A DNA stretch of 64,000 bases from contig CM051029.1 in assembly GCA_027627225.1 (NCBI GenBank), positions 69,426,578-69,490,577 on the forward strand, read 5' to 3'. This DNA comes from Congeria kusceri. Taxonomy: Eukaryota; Mollusca; Bivalvia; Myida; Dreissenidae. This document shows positions 24,291-37,320 of the stretch, in pieces. The translations under genes were made by a program, and so were the position numbers. Each line of letters opens with the position of its first letter. Within the stretch, counting starts at the first letter, position 1. The notes under the pieces are model-generated. The model did not search any database and was not told the origin of the DNA. It was given only the letters and a program-made list of their open reading frames with translations.

Positions 24291-26009
24291 TTGTGTTGCC
24301 TTCCTCTGACAAGCACATGCTTCGTGTGCATACGTCACATCCTGTGACGAGCCTTATTCTCATATAATGCGCTTCTCGTGTGGTCATATAAAATGTATTT
24401 ATTTAGGTCATGTTTAACAAACATTTATTTGTGGTCGATAATTCATGAGACTCGTATTAAGAGTTGTTTTATGGAAAGTCATGTTTGCATCTGCACTATA
24501 GTGGGCGCTTAACATTAAACAATTTAATCGGTCGAAGCAGCGTCTACATCACGACGCTTCGAATCAATTATGTAAGTTTGCATACATTATAACCAGGTGA
24601 CATTTTAGGCATATGCAGTCATCGTTCCATTGATTTTTTTTTTATTTCAAGGTGCTGATGGTTATATGAAAACATTTTGACAATCAATATTTTTTTCAAA
24701 TTATCAAATGCGTATCCATATATGATAACATTTGACAAACAAATGTCTTTGCAATAATCAGATGCGTGTAGATTTCAATTATTATCCGAAGTTACGTTAC
24801 GCAATTGACTAACAACTGCTTTGGTAATTTGGAGAGGACCAAATGACTTGTAAAAATAATACCTGGATAACTTATCTCAGGTGTATTTGAATTTCACTTT
24901 TGTTAATACAGTTAAATTATCTTTGCTATTAGGATAACTTTAATTGACTCTTCCTTTTATTGTTTAATGCTTTAAATTGTTTTATTTAACAGTGGTCCTT
25001 CGTTATTAAATGCTTTAGTATTTTATGTTTAATCAGGTTTCTTATTTCGTTCGCAACTATTGCAATAGTAATGTTTTTGTTTTTCATTGCTATAATTATT
25101 GTTGTTTCACTGTTATGTAAATGTCATTATGTTTCAAATATCGTGAATAGCAGATGTAAAAATATCTGTAAAATTGTATGCTATGTTGCTCGGTCGGTTT
25201 TATTTGCGTTTGATTAATAAAAAAGCACACTAATCATAATGTGTTTTTTTCATTCTCACTCCCCTACCTTAGTGGTACGTGTTGTAAACAATGTATAAAA
25301 ATCATTTAGAGAAGAAAAAAAAAAAGCTGAACAAGTGTTAAATTGACCAGTGAGAAAACATGTAACTCTGTGGTAATTTGAATCTATGTGATTTGTTGGA
25401 CAGAACACCATGGGTGTTGTAAGCTATAGCACTAAAGGTACTTGTCACGTGGAATCAACATTATTTAGTTTCTTCATTCTTCTTTTATTAGCTACCTGAG
25501 CACAATCGAATCACAAAAGTTTTGCAGACTTCCCGAAAGCTCAAAAAAGTGTTAGACATTCGGTCCGACAGCCTCTGAAAACTTGCCGGAGCGAAATCAA
25601 ATTTGCCGGACCGTAAATTCATTCATGTATGTATAGTATATAGTATAAATGTATACACTAGTGTATTTTCGCGATCTCAAACACCAAACGTAATTTGCTC
25701 ACCATTTTCATTGTTGTTAACAACCATACATTTAATTAATATCAAACTACGATATGACAACGCAAATCTGAAACGCCTATCCGAATTGTACTGTTTACGA
25801 GACATACACACGTATTATATTTTAAATTTAGCATGCACATGTTGTTCATGTAAAACCCGTGGTTAGCTAAAAACAAAAAAAAGCCGGCCAAAAGTATGCT
25901 GACAATCCCAACGTCCAGTCATCTTCGTACTACGGTGAAGCGCCGAAAAGAGCGTTCCAATTCTTAAATGACTGAGCAAAATACCTCACACAATAAAAAT
26001 CATGCTACA
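24291..26009. other. Gene-free AT-rich interval
   Basis: Nothing supported. The pair CTTGCCGGAGCGAAATC / TTTGCCGGACCGTAAATTC at 25581-25619 is a short local repeat. Confidence 0.5.
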
Positions 26010-26017
26010 ATGTATAA

Positions 26018-26401
26018 TAGAGCTGCAGCGATTTAGCCATGTCTCAATTTGATTCGATTTTCATTTCAAACATTATTTAGTGGAACATTACAATTCGATT
26101 CATTTTTCTTTTGTATTGTATAGGTTTCTGTCAATTATGTGCCTTATATATCAATATAAATAAGAACAATGAGAAAGCATCGTAAAATGTTTCGCAACTA
26201 GTTAAATAAAACAGCAACCATGATGCCACGATCAATTTACATGATATATCTACACAAACACCATAATGTTATGACAATTTCTGTATAAATATATAACAGA
26301 GAATCAAATCGAAATTGGTTGCTGTAGTGTCTTATTCTACAATTGAATTGGGTCATTTACTAATGATAAATCGATGCATCAAAAGTATCATTGCAGCTCT
26401 A
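26018..26401. mobile_element. Non-autonomous hAT-type MITE, 384 bp, exact 8-bp TSD
   Basis: Left end TAGAGCTGCAGCGAT, right end ATCATTGCAGCTCTA (inverted, 13 of 15 matching). ATGTATAA occurs at 26010-26017 and 26402-26409, a perfect 8-bp target-site duplication. The interior is AT-rich and non-coding. Confidence 0.88.
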
Positions 26402-26409
26402 ATGTATAA

Positions 26410-28415
26410 TGTAGTCGCCATGTCATTAAGACATCAACTATTGTTGACATCAATGTCATCTTACCTTGGGTTGCAATCCTCAACTTGACAACTATCCAAA
26501 CCACAGTCACTTCCACCTAGGCAGGAGGGAGGTAGGTAGAGGTCCAGTGTCTGGCTCGAGTTCCATTTCCGCTGCTTACAGAACTTGAGTCCATGGTTGA
26601 ATGTGTAATCTCCGGGAGGGGGGGGGGGGGGCGTTTTAAATTATTAGACCTCCGCGAAAATTAGTGATTCCACTGTATGCAATATATAGTGTACAGTCTT
26701 TTCAGAGCGCAACATCTCCTACATTTCTCAAATTATTTCGACCAAACTTTCACAGAACTAAGTGGCATATTGTCGGGCTGTTTTATTTCTTTCTTTAAAA
26801 CGACCTGTCAGGCCCTCGATGTTAGTCAATGTTTACACCCATTTTAAAACCACGAAGTGAGCAAATATTTCAACACCACATTATTTTGCACTTCGTGTTG
26901 AAACGTTTTGTGTAAGAAATTCGGCAAAATAAATGTGCACTTACTATAAATAGAGTAGTTATACTCTGGACGGCTGGAGCCTAGTAGAACATGCGTCTGG
27001 TCAAGGAGAAGGTCTGTGCAAAAGTGAAGATTTCTGCACTCGCTTTGTGTGACGTCACCAGCGTTCTAGACAGGGGAAGCTACTCTCCACATATTCTCCA
27101 GACAGGGGAAACTACTCAAACACTACATTTACCACAGTACCTTAGTACTTTGCTTTTCATCACCTGTGTGACACAAATTGCAAAGGTCAAATTGTTATGC
27201 CTCTTATTTGCATAGAACTATGAACATGAAGAAAATTTAATTGTTTTAGTCAAAGCAACTAGTAAATGACAATTCGTTCATTCTTTTTCAACTTTTTTTG
27301 CTTCAGCTGCTGATGAAACTCCAAGCCCATTGTGATAGAATTGTAATGATTCACCACAATAACGATTCGACACATAACGATTTGCCACAGTTAAATGACG
27401 ATTCGCCAGCGGATGACAACGATTCGCCACTGTGTGTTAAAACGATTCGCCACAAACTGGATGTACAAGATACAGATTAACTTCGCCCTGTCGTGCAATG
27501 TGAATGGATAAATGTTGGAGAAAATGAACGGGTGAACTTTGTGCAAACCATCCTTGGATTATGCTTAATTGACCAACGTGAGTCTATTTTCAGGAATGTT
27601 TCGAGCTTCGCAGCTGGCCAGTAATTTGCGTACTTGAAAATGGGATTTTTACAATGATAAATGGGACATTCAGCTCTTAGAGATGACAATTTGATGCAGC
27701 TCGATCATGTTTCGAGGTGTTCTTGTTGTATTTTTTTGCAAGCTCCACGGGATGACTGCATACCATGCTCGCTTGGTTTTCCGGTAACTTCTTTGTCCAA
27801 AACATGTGATTCGTTTGTTCAACTGGATGGCTGAAACCTGTTGTTTCTAAACCGTTCTAATCTTAAAATGTTTGCATTTTTATGTTAGTGTTTGTTAAAT
27901 TTCATTTGTTTTCCGCTTTTGATACATATACATATAAATTTAATTATAAATATTAAATATTTTAATCCAAAAAGTATTTTGTATGTTTGTGTTGAATTTG
28001 CTCTCTATGATCTTTCTTTTCTTTCATGCATAATGCTCATCAAAAAGGCAAAAAGAAACAAACAACATACCTTTTACATGTTTATATTTTATTATTAATA
28101 AATTGATTTAGTTATTATTTTATTCTTTTTTTGACAATGCTATGTATAAATGAGAATAAATCTGTTAAACTGTATTTCTATATGTGTGTGTTTTTTTGTG
28201 TGACAGCACTGCATGTAAACAACAACAAAAAGTAGTCCCTCATGAACATTAATAGAGACTTTATTGAAAAATAAAAGTCTGTCACCTGATGTATTTCAGC
28301 CAATCAGAACACTGTAAAATGATGAAACCATAAGAAATTGTAATTATTGTCTGTTATTTGTCGTAAGTGGCACAGTATATTATCAACATGTTGCTTTCAA
28401 CATTATAACTGAAAC
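26410..28415. other. Gene-free interval with small local repeats
   Basis: It contains a poly-G tract near 26617-26632, a repeated TCTAGACAGGGGAAGCTACTC / TCCAGACAGGGGAAACTACTC pair (27065-27117), and degenerate ACGATTCGCCAC-type units at 27345-27455. No gene was recognised. Confidence 0.55.
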
Positions 28416-28476
28416 TTAGTTAAGGGCATGCCAAGTTAGTTAAGGGCATGCCAAGTTAGTTAAGGGCATGCCAGGT
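28416..28476 (+). repeat. Three tandem 20-bp units
   Basis: TAGTTAAGGGCATGCCAAGT three times; the last unit has AGGT instead of AAGT. Confidence 0.95.
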
Positions 28477-29654
28477 TAAATTGCCATTGACTTTGTAAAC
28501 AGCAAACGAGCAAAAATATTTTATTATCCTCCTACAGTTAGTTTCTGTAAATATTGCCAAATATTGTTTATTTATGTTGTTCCGTGATTTTATGATTGTT
28601 ATCTGTCCTTGATAATGTTGTCGGTGCTTAAAGAGGATGTATATCTGGTTTATTGATGCTTGAGGAGCCTTAGGAAATAATATATTATGTTTGTTGAGAG
28701 TAACATAGTGCTTCAAAGACATGAGTGTTTGCTTGAACCATTAATTTATTGAATGTTGTGTTTCAATCTGAAACATTCCAATAATCAGACATGTGACAAG
28801 TCACAATAGTTTCAGTTTATATCACGTTGAAAAGTGTTTCGTCACACTAAGTGGTTATAGTTGTCTGGATCGATCACCATGAAACTGTAAGAATAATGTC
28901 TTTGATGAATCCATTATCATATAATAAAATGGTCATTGTTTGGTTAAGTTGAGGTTATCATGTCAAATTATTAAAAACAAACTAAATAGTATTCTATGAG
29001 ATACATTTTTCATCCGATCAAATTGTTCTCCATCATGTTATCTAGTTTAAGATTTACAAAATGTTTTTTTTGTGGTCAAAAATGAGGTGATTCATTACAT
29101 AAAAGTCGGTAGAAAAAGGCTTTGTAATAGTGATGTTATTATCAAAGTGAATGAAGATTTTGTATAAAAATAATATGTGTCTGATAAAAAATTGTAGGGA
29201 GTTTAACTGAGTAGGGGGACTCTTGCCGTGCATGGTAGTTGTCGTTGTAGTTCAAATCCTGAACTGGGTTCACTCTTCTCATGATTGGTTTTGTGCAGTA
29301 GACACACGGAGTTCTGCCAGGATAAACAAAACAAATAGGTTCTTTGTATTTTAAAGACAGTTGAAGATTTTATATGATTTCTTATCATATCAGTAATTAC
29401 AAGGACAGTATTGTAAGTTGCAATTCATCTGTGATACTGGTGTCAAGGTTAACCATGATGCTCACTTTCAATAAATTTGGTCTTTTGTAACAAACTAAAT
29501 CAGGGTTCACATTGTATTAATTTTTTTTCATCTTGTATTGGATGTTAATGTCTACTACATTTGTATAGCCAATGCTATTACCTATGGATGTATTCCTCTA
29601 CTATTATTATTACTAGTTTGTAACAAAGCTTTATGTCAACATTTTGAAACATTC
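28477..29654. other. Gene-free AT-rich interval
   Basis: No supported feature. Confidence 0.5.
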
Positions 29655-29823
29655 GTTTTTATGCCTCCACCATCAATTATGTGCTGTCCATGGGTACGTA
29701 CATATTCATACATATGTATGTACGTATGTTAAGATTCTTGTGCTGATAATGACTTTATCCAGGATTGAAGAATTTTCAAATAAATCAGCAGAAGTGATAA
29801 ACACTGAACAATGGTGTTTCTTA

Positions 29824-30388
29824 AGGCTCTGTCACAATGTGGCGAATTTAAGCTTCGAGTATTGTAAGAGTCCCGGAGAGTTACAAGTCGCCGTAAAGTG
29901 GACGAGTTTGTCGCGGAATTGTTTCGAGTTATCTTCAACCTTGACACGACAATTACATGACACAAGCACGATAACTACATTTTATCAGAGGTTCAGCCGA
30001 GGTAAGCATACCATATCTTTTCGACAACTGAAGACTTGTCCTCGAGGATGTATAAGTGTAGACGAGTCTGTACGACTTGTAAGGACATGAGTACGAGTTT
30101 CTGAAGACATTTTTCGAGAAACGGAACAGCAGATATTGTAGGCAAGTCTCCCAAACTCGCAGCAAACTCGTATTATGTCGTAGAATGATAATATACGGCG
30201 AAACGCTACGACAAGGGAAGACTAATCTACGGAACGTGTTTGAGTGTGTTTGAGAGTGCGCGAGATTCCTTCGACATGTCTTCGACATGTGTACGAGAAT
30301 AATAAGTCGCCAAGAAGCGGCGAGAATTTTAAACGGTAACATCTCGCCAGAACTTGTAGCTCAAATTCGCTACAGTGTGACAGGGCCT
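29824..30388. mobile_element. MITE, 565 bp, TIR about 30 bp, TSD TTA (PIF/Harbinger-like)
   Basis: The left end starts AGGCTCTGTCACAATGTGGC; the right end reversed starts AGGCCCTGTCACACTGTAGC. Both continue GAATTT.AGCT. TTA flanks both ends (29821-29823, 30389-30391). The host repeat reads GGTGTTTC-TTA-TGCAAAAACCAGG across the insertion, matching an uninterrupted unit. A 3-bp TTA/TWA duplication fits PIF/Harbinger. No transposase is present. Confidence 0.88.
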
Positions 30389-30573
30389 TTATGCAAAAAC
30401 CAGGTTCAATGTCAAGGTCACACTTAAATATAAGAATTAAAACCGTGAGCTTTCTCCGGAGCATTAGTCCATCCAGGATTTTCAAATAAATTGGCAGAAG
30501 TGATAACCTTTATGGGGAGATGTGTCATGTGCAAGAACCAGGTCCCTAGGTCTATGCTCAAGGTTAAATTTTA

Positions 30574-31016
30574 AACAGGGACTGTACGATTATTTTTTTT
30601 TAGATTTCAGGTCTTGTTCGTTACTCACATACAAAAGCCCGTTTTACATAACATAAAAACCGTCAACATTGACAAAAACGATTTCTTTTATCGAAAAATG
30701 CAAACTTATATTCTCTGCCGATACAGACTCCTTTATTCTACAGCAATGGCTACATTCGGTTTTGAATGAGAAAGTAAGAACTGAGCATGCGCTAACAATC
30801 AATCTGACTTCTCTAGACGCTGTATATACATGTATATAATAGTTTGCTGCGCAGCGAAGTATTATTTTAGTTTCAAGTTTCTTTCTAAATACGCATATCT
30901 GAACGTAAGTTTTTTTCAACATCTAATATAATATTATTTTTAAAATATACTGACATCATTAGAATAAATGGAAAGTTTTACATCATACTTTTTGTAAAAA
31001 ATTATACAGTTCTCTT
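30574..31016. mobile_element. Second MITE-like insertion, about 443 bp
   Basis: Imperfect inverted ends: ACAGGGACTGTACGATTA at the left, AGAGAACTGTATAATTTT reversed from the right. TTTAA is present at both junctions, so the duplication could be TA or TTAA, and the superfamily is uncertain. Host repeat continuity is restored when it is removed (AGGTTAAATTTTA ... AGGTAAAAAGTC). Confidence 0.65.
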
Positions 31017-31669
31017 TAAGGTAAAAAGTCTAATATTAGAATTAAAGCCATTGACGTTTTCCTTAGACTCATTTTGTCCAAGGTCATACTGAAAGGTCAG
31101 AATATAAAATATAAGCATGGGATCCATAGACTTTGTCCGGACCATAGTTTTGTATGATGAAAAGATTTTCAAGCTACTTGGCCGAAGTGATCAGCACTAT
31201 GGGACGGCGTATTAAGAGCAAGAACCAGGTCTGTAGCTGAAAGGTCAAAATCACTACTCAATGTGAAATAGTTGTCCAGAGCATAATATTGTCATGCATG
31301 CAGGGATTTTCAAATAATTTGGCAGAAATGATTACCATAACAAGACGGTGTGTCATGTGTATGAAGTGAGCCTATAACTTAAATCTTAAGATCACATTTT
31401 GAGTTTAAAGTTAAAAAATAATTCTGAGTCATATATTCTACAGGCAAAGAGGAATTGGCACAAAGTCAACATTGTAAGAGTATGCGTTGTACACAGGAAC
31501 CAGCGCTCTAGGTTCAAGGTCAAGGTCACATTTAAAGGTCAATGTCAATAAAAAATGAACTTTCATGTCTGAACCATGTATCTTTAGGGGTTTCAGAAAA
31601 TGTTACCACAATGATAAAATCTGTTCCAATCTGTGTGTGTTGTTTTGTTTGACATATATCACATGTTGT

Positions 31670-31990
31670 CATTTGTACTAGTATGCGAAAAATAAAAAAG
31701 GACCATAATTACGCCCAAAATGATCGAATCCTGAAACCCCGACATTATGCGCTGGGCACATGGTGGCAATATTTCTGCTAAAGTTTGGTCGAAATCCTTT
31801 GATAGTAGTAGGAGTTGCTCTCGGAAAAAAAGGTTTACTATATATTACATAGGTGTAAAATAAACAAAGGGCCACAATCAATTCTGCCATAAGTTTGTTC
31901 AAAATCCCGTGATATTTAGGAGGAGTTGCGCTCTGTTTACGAGCCGACATTCGCCAATTCAACCTGGTTAGTTTTCCTTCGGAAAACCTG
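31670..31990 (+). repeat. Two-unit dispersed repeat with a terminal hairpin
   Basis: Two related units (GGACCATAATTACGCCCAAAAT... and GGGCCACAATCAATTCTGCCAT...), each with a TTTGGTCGAAATCCTTTGATA-type core and AGGAGTTGC. It ends with the hairpin TTTTCCTTCGGAAAA (31971-31985). Confidence 0.65.
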
Positions 31991-32829
31991 CTTAATAATA
32001 AAAACTGTCAAATACTTTTAGTTAACTATACTAACGAGATAATATTACACAATTTTTTCCTTTACTATGTTTGACACAATCATGAGCTGAAATTAATGCA
32101 ACACAATTGTTTTGTCTACATACATGTGGTATGCATGCAGATTTCAAATCGAGTTGGGTGCACTATATTCAGAAATGGTATTCATAATCCTTTAAACCAC
32201 TGTGCCAATTGCAATACTGTGTCTATTGTAATACTGTTTCAGTAAAATAAATGAATGATACTCTTACGTATTAAACGGTTCTAGTGGGCATGATCATTAA
32301 TGTAATGAAGTACGATGTTCCCAAATGCATCAAACAGAAAATATATAACAATAATTTTCATTTCGTGTGATAATCCAATATGGCGAACATTTTATGAACA
32401 AAAACTCATTTCATTGAAAAAAAAGTGAATGCGTGCATTTCAATCCATTTTAACTGGCACTATAATTATAGTATGCATTTCCTTTGAAGTCTATCCTTTT
32501 TTAAACCAAAGAAAATACACCTATTGCTTTTTAACTTAAAAACACAATACAGAGTTTCAATATAAATATAACTTCTTTTCGCTGTTTGAAGCGCATGCAA
32601 ATAGCGGAGAGGAGTGTCTTCTACATGTTTAGTTATTTTTGTTTCGGTATTGTTATTTCATTTTACTTTCTTAAGTATTTGCACGTGGGTCGTCGATGCA
32701 CTCTCGTGTGGTGCACAAATAGCGCACATTTCGCCCTTGAATTTCCCACTCCAGAACACCTGTAATAGTACTACATTTATTATACATCCCAACATTTAAA
32801 TACAATGCACTGATAATAGAGGATATTTG
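31991..32829. other. Gene-free AT-rich interval
   Basis: No supported feature. Confidence 0.5.
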
Positions 32830-32966
32830 ATTTCGGCGTAAGATCGTATTTTATTTCACGAGTGTTAACAGAAAATGATAATTTTCACGAGTGGCTCAGC
32901 TTAAAGTGAAATATCTCTTTTCAATGATCACGAGTGAAATAAAAATACAATCTTACACCGAACTCA
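32830..32966. repeat. Imperfect inverted repeat with arms of about 35 bp
   Basis: The left arm TTTCGGCGTAAGATCGTATT..ATTTCACGAGTG and the right arm CACGAGTGAAATAAAAATACAATCTTACACCGAA are inverted with few mismatches. They are separated by about 65 bp that also contains CACGAGTG. It could form a cruciform and is likely a small fold-back element. Confidence 0.8.
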
Positions 32967-33267
32967 TCAATTTTCTTTTTATTTTATGCTTTTTTCCCAC
33001 CGAATTTTTACATTTTAATAGCTATCTAATTAGGTTTATTTTTACAATCTCACTGGACATCATGACGTCAAAATAAAGACGTTATTTCACAATTTGACGG
33101 TCCGTTTCATTTAATGTAATAAATCTGGAACCAGTGAACTTCCAGAATGGTAATTTCAATGTTTTAAACCAGTGAATTACATATTTTTCACTGATATTTA
33201 CTTACAAATCACTGAAAAATTATAAAAAATATTATTATTTTATTATTATTAGCATTATTTTTAGCAT

Positions 33268-33268
33268 C

Positions 33269-33305
<37 letters not shown>

Positions 33306-33310
33306 ATAGT

Positions 33311-33364
<54 letters not shown>

Positions 33365-33375
33365 AAGTAGTAGTT

Positions 33376-33436
<61 letters not shown>

Positions 33437-33437
33437 C

Positions 33438-33468
<31 letters not shown>

Positions 33469-33471
33469 TTT
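33268..33471 (+). repeat. (TAG)n microsatellite
   Basis: About 200 bp of trinucleotide repeat with rare interruptions. The tyrosine-, leucine- and serine-rich open frames over it are artefacts. Confidence 0.98.
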
Positions 33472-36400
33472 TAACAGGTTAAATATTCGGTGCAGTGACA
33501 AGGACAATTGGTCCGGCGGTCTGTTATAGGAAATATAAGTTAAAAATGAACACTTTTGGTGTGGTATAGCAATTAGCGAATTTATGAATAAAAATTTCCA
33601 TGTAAATGATAATGTAAGTATCGGCACATTGACACCTTTACTTTTAATACTGATTGCGATTGTTCGTCCTGTCGATAAACAGTTTTCAACATCATTCTGT
33701 AATTCTGTATGGTTCCCCATTTAGCGCATGTCTAAAAGAAAGTACATTCATTGTATGGTACTGAAAGTAATCTACTTATAAATTACATGATTAAAATTAC
33801 ACACACAGAACATATATCATGTTGGAAACGGAAACCACGTACGTGTTTAACAGAATGCACATTTTTTATGTAATTTAAATTTAACGTGCAGGTATGACTA
33901 AAATTAAGGTTTCAATGCATCTTTATTAGAATGTATCTACCGTTATGGATTCGAAAAGTAGGTTTCTTAGCGTACTATATACTTTTAGCTAGATATATAG
34001 AATGGCTTACACAATTATTGATTATTCGGATCTGCAACCTATCGTTAGAGCTGTAACCTATCATTTTTTGTAAGATTTGTTTTCAGTCTTGCTTTACGAT
34101 ATGCTGTTTTTAAACGATTTACAATGGCTATTAACACCGAAAATGTTACACGGAATAATTCTTCTTGCATTTATTTAGCTTATTTTTTACAATCATAAAT
34201 ACCATTTGGAACTGCAACCTGTCGTTCTCATTTATCAAATCTCGCTGACATTGTGGAAAATGTTTTCGCAAAGTATGCACACTACAAACAAAAGGTGGCC
34301 TCTATTAGAATCACTAGACTAAATTTTAATAGGAATATGGTAGGGTATGTTTGAAATGCAGACACATTCTTATGCTGCGAATTTTATTGATGATAATGAT
34401 TTTATCAAAAGATACTACACCGTTCTTCAAAAAATTATGTTATAAGCAAATAAAAACCGCCTCGTTTGTTTGTGAAATTCAAATACACGGCCTGTAATCA
34501 CTGGCGCCACCTTCCTTTGTAGATGCATTGGAAAAAGAGCCAATTATACTTCCGACGTGGAGGAAAAACTGATCCATTGGTATGATATTTTAGTTTTTTG
34601 TTAATGGCCAGCTTTGCTTTAAATGTATCTGCTTTTGCGGTAGTTAAACCATATTTTAGAAATGAGGTTGAAAGAGTTGCAAATGTTTTTATCTATTAAT
34701 ATGGGTATACAAAATATTTAGATGCGTAATGGTAATGGTCATGCTTATAGCATGACAGAAGTTGACCTACATGTATACATACTCGCAAACAAATACGTCG
34801 TCGATTATCATTTGCTTAGAAAAGCCATGGCAACCAGGGTAATACAAACGCTGCTTTTTTTTTTTTTTCAACAGCTTGCTTTACAGATTGCCAATAAAAT
34901 ACGCAACATTTAAAATGTTCAGCCTTTTATTTTTTTAGGATTTTAAAAATGATAACCAATTCAAATATGCAAACATTTAACATACGTCTTTAGTTATATA
35001 TGAGTATAATATGATATAAATATTTGGATGGTTGATTTGGATAAACTGTCTGTATAAAAGCTTATACAATTTCAAAACAATGTAAAAAATTGACAATACA
35101 TTTGGCTCTATCATACTTTGCAGTAAAAGTTAAAATAAATATATTTATTTTGAAGTGTTACATTTGGTATTACAATTGAATGCTTATTATATTACCCAAT
35201 TACATATAACGAATAGATACATAACGAATCATGTTCGTCACCTATCCGTTATTTGCTGCATTTTAATTTATTGTTGAATTATTTCATGCAAATACTCATT
35301 TGCACGTTATCTAAAATATTAGCATTTCGAAGTCAAATAATCATGTATACTGTGTATTCGTATAAAAAGCAATCTTCAGTGAACAGTCAGTGCATTTGAA
35401 ATAATGATGCGTTCATTTTTTGATAACACAAACATCTAATTTAACTAGACTTTGGCAAAATTAGATTTGGTAGGAATATGATGTATCAAGGGTTTCTGTG
35501 TATGATTAGTTATACAAATAGTGTATTAAGGCTGCGCAAATGAAGTAAAGTAACATGAATAACATTGCGATGTATTTCGATAAATTTTTCACCATATTTG
35601 ATTTATTGAAATATGTTACATATTTATTTTTTTAATTGAATGACAACTGGAGAAGTTGATAGAATGGTGAAATTCTAAATAATTTTTTTACAAAACGCAA
35701 CCGCAATTCAAATTCAAATTAACATACACAGTAATTTTATAAATAAACAATCCCCAATTATTAAAATATTCGGGTTTATGATTCTTTGGACTCTAATTGA
35801 TGCATGTATATTAACACAGCTAATATACGGAAGCTAAACGCGCGATGTGTTTACAATGATCTGGAATGTGTCATAGAATAAATGAGATCATTGTACAATT
35901 GCTATTTATAGAGCGTGCCGATGATATAGGCTAAACAAAATAGTTATTTCATTCTCAGACTAGCATGAATATAATATTGTGTTAATGACATACAATGCGA
36001 TAATTGTTCATACTTATATACGGTTCTATTGTCTATGTCGAGGATATATTTATAACTTTATTTTAATCGCTTAGCCACAACAAATTGATCAGATGTTCTA
36101 CGGATTTTTTCCCAAAGAAAATAGAGCGAGCGAAAGAAATTAAAATATTTTTTTTTCCATTTTCGATAAAATTTGAGGCCAGCGAACAGCGCAAAATAAA
36201 AAATATCCTATCTTGCCCATAGTGATTAAAAATTACTCCCAAACGCAATCATAACTTGATATCTTGTCAATAATTTCTTCTTCTTCTGCTCTGTTCCATA
36301 AATTGTTGTCCAAATCAATATATATGTAATAAACTAAGCAACTAATTTCTCCATTTCTTCTTCGACCACGTCCTAGTGATTCTGCTATTAAATTAACAGT

Positions 36401-37104
36401 AAATACTAAAGTAAATACTAAAAAGCCATATCTTAACTAGAAAAAAGTAGACCTTATACGAGGTAATTGTCATTATCAAAATATATATTTGATACACCAA
36501 GTCATTCACTACCAACAGTTTAATAACATGAATATGAAATGTCATACAGTAAACACAAAACAATTCAGGAATGACTAGTATAAGATCTGTATTTAAATGA
36601 CACGACGAAACAACTGGACGCCAAAAAATTTTAAACCGTAAACCAGGACTCACACTGGCTCTTTGTTTTTAGCCAATTTTTTAAATAGACTCGCAACATC
36701 GTTGCGTGTTTGCATGTCATGGAATGGTTATATCTTACTGTTTTAATTGTTATAAAATTATACGTCACCGTGCTGTATATTAACTGCATTATGGCATTAA
36801 CAAAAACATTAGTATATTTAGATTTTTATATTAACATTTTTCTTAATTGTTCATTGCAGTAAACTTGGATAATTATGTTTTATTTGAACATACACTCTTA
36901 AACTATCTACAAGATGTAACAAAATATATCCAAAAATAAATTGAAATTAATAATTAACATAATGAATTGGCTTGCCTTGTTAAATGTACCTTAATATATA
37001 AAAGCTGAACAAAATGTAGACCAAACAGATACGTTGAATTTATAAAATGGACATGTCAGAAGCAATTTATATGTGTGGATATTAGAAGTAAGAAATCATG
37101 GTCA
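33472..37104. other. Gene-free AT-rich interval
   Basis: 3.6 kb without recognised coding homology, RNA gene or clear element ends. Confidence 0.5.
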
Positions 37105-37320
37105 AAACTGTCCGAAATGTAAACATACCCGATAATCAGTCCATTTGACGTAATCCAGACTTCCAATTTCACAAATCCTTTATCAACAAGATAATCCTTT
37201 AATTAACTGTTAATTAACTGCTGATATTACAAAAGCCTGCTAGCAATCATCTTTAATTAGTCAATGAATGCTGACAAACAGCTCGTTGTGTTTTCACAAG
37301 TTTGATAAAACATGATAACA
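37105..37320 (+). repeat. Dispersed repeat, copy B (partner at 5590-5805)
   Basis: Same orientation and landmarks as 5590-5805, including AACTGTCCGAAATGTAAACA and GCTCGTTGTGTTTTCACAAG. One small internal duplication of TTAATTAACTG distinguishes it. Confidence 0.85.

Larger units (their letters stand above)
29655..31400 (+). repeat. Tandem-unit element A, second copy, carrying two nested insertions
   Basis: Head TTTTTATGCCTCCACCATCAAT then TACGTACAT-type sequence, followed by units of the same family as 17950-20150. It ends with the same divergent last unit (GTCATGCATGCAGGGATTTTC, about 31289-31309). The array is interrupted by two MITE-like elements at 29824-30388 and 30574-31016. Removing either restores unit continuity, which dates the array as older than both. 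Confidence 0.88.

Noticed and set aside
29644..30485. Overlapping frames of 78-148 codons on both strands
   Set aside because: They cross the boundary between a tandem-unit repeat and an inserted MITE, so they cannot be ancestral genes.
33235..33720. 161-codon minus-strand frame with poly-tyrosine and poly-leucine
   Set aside because: It is the translation of the TAG microsatellite.
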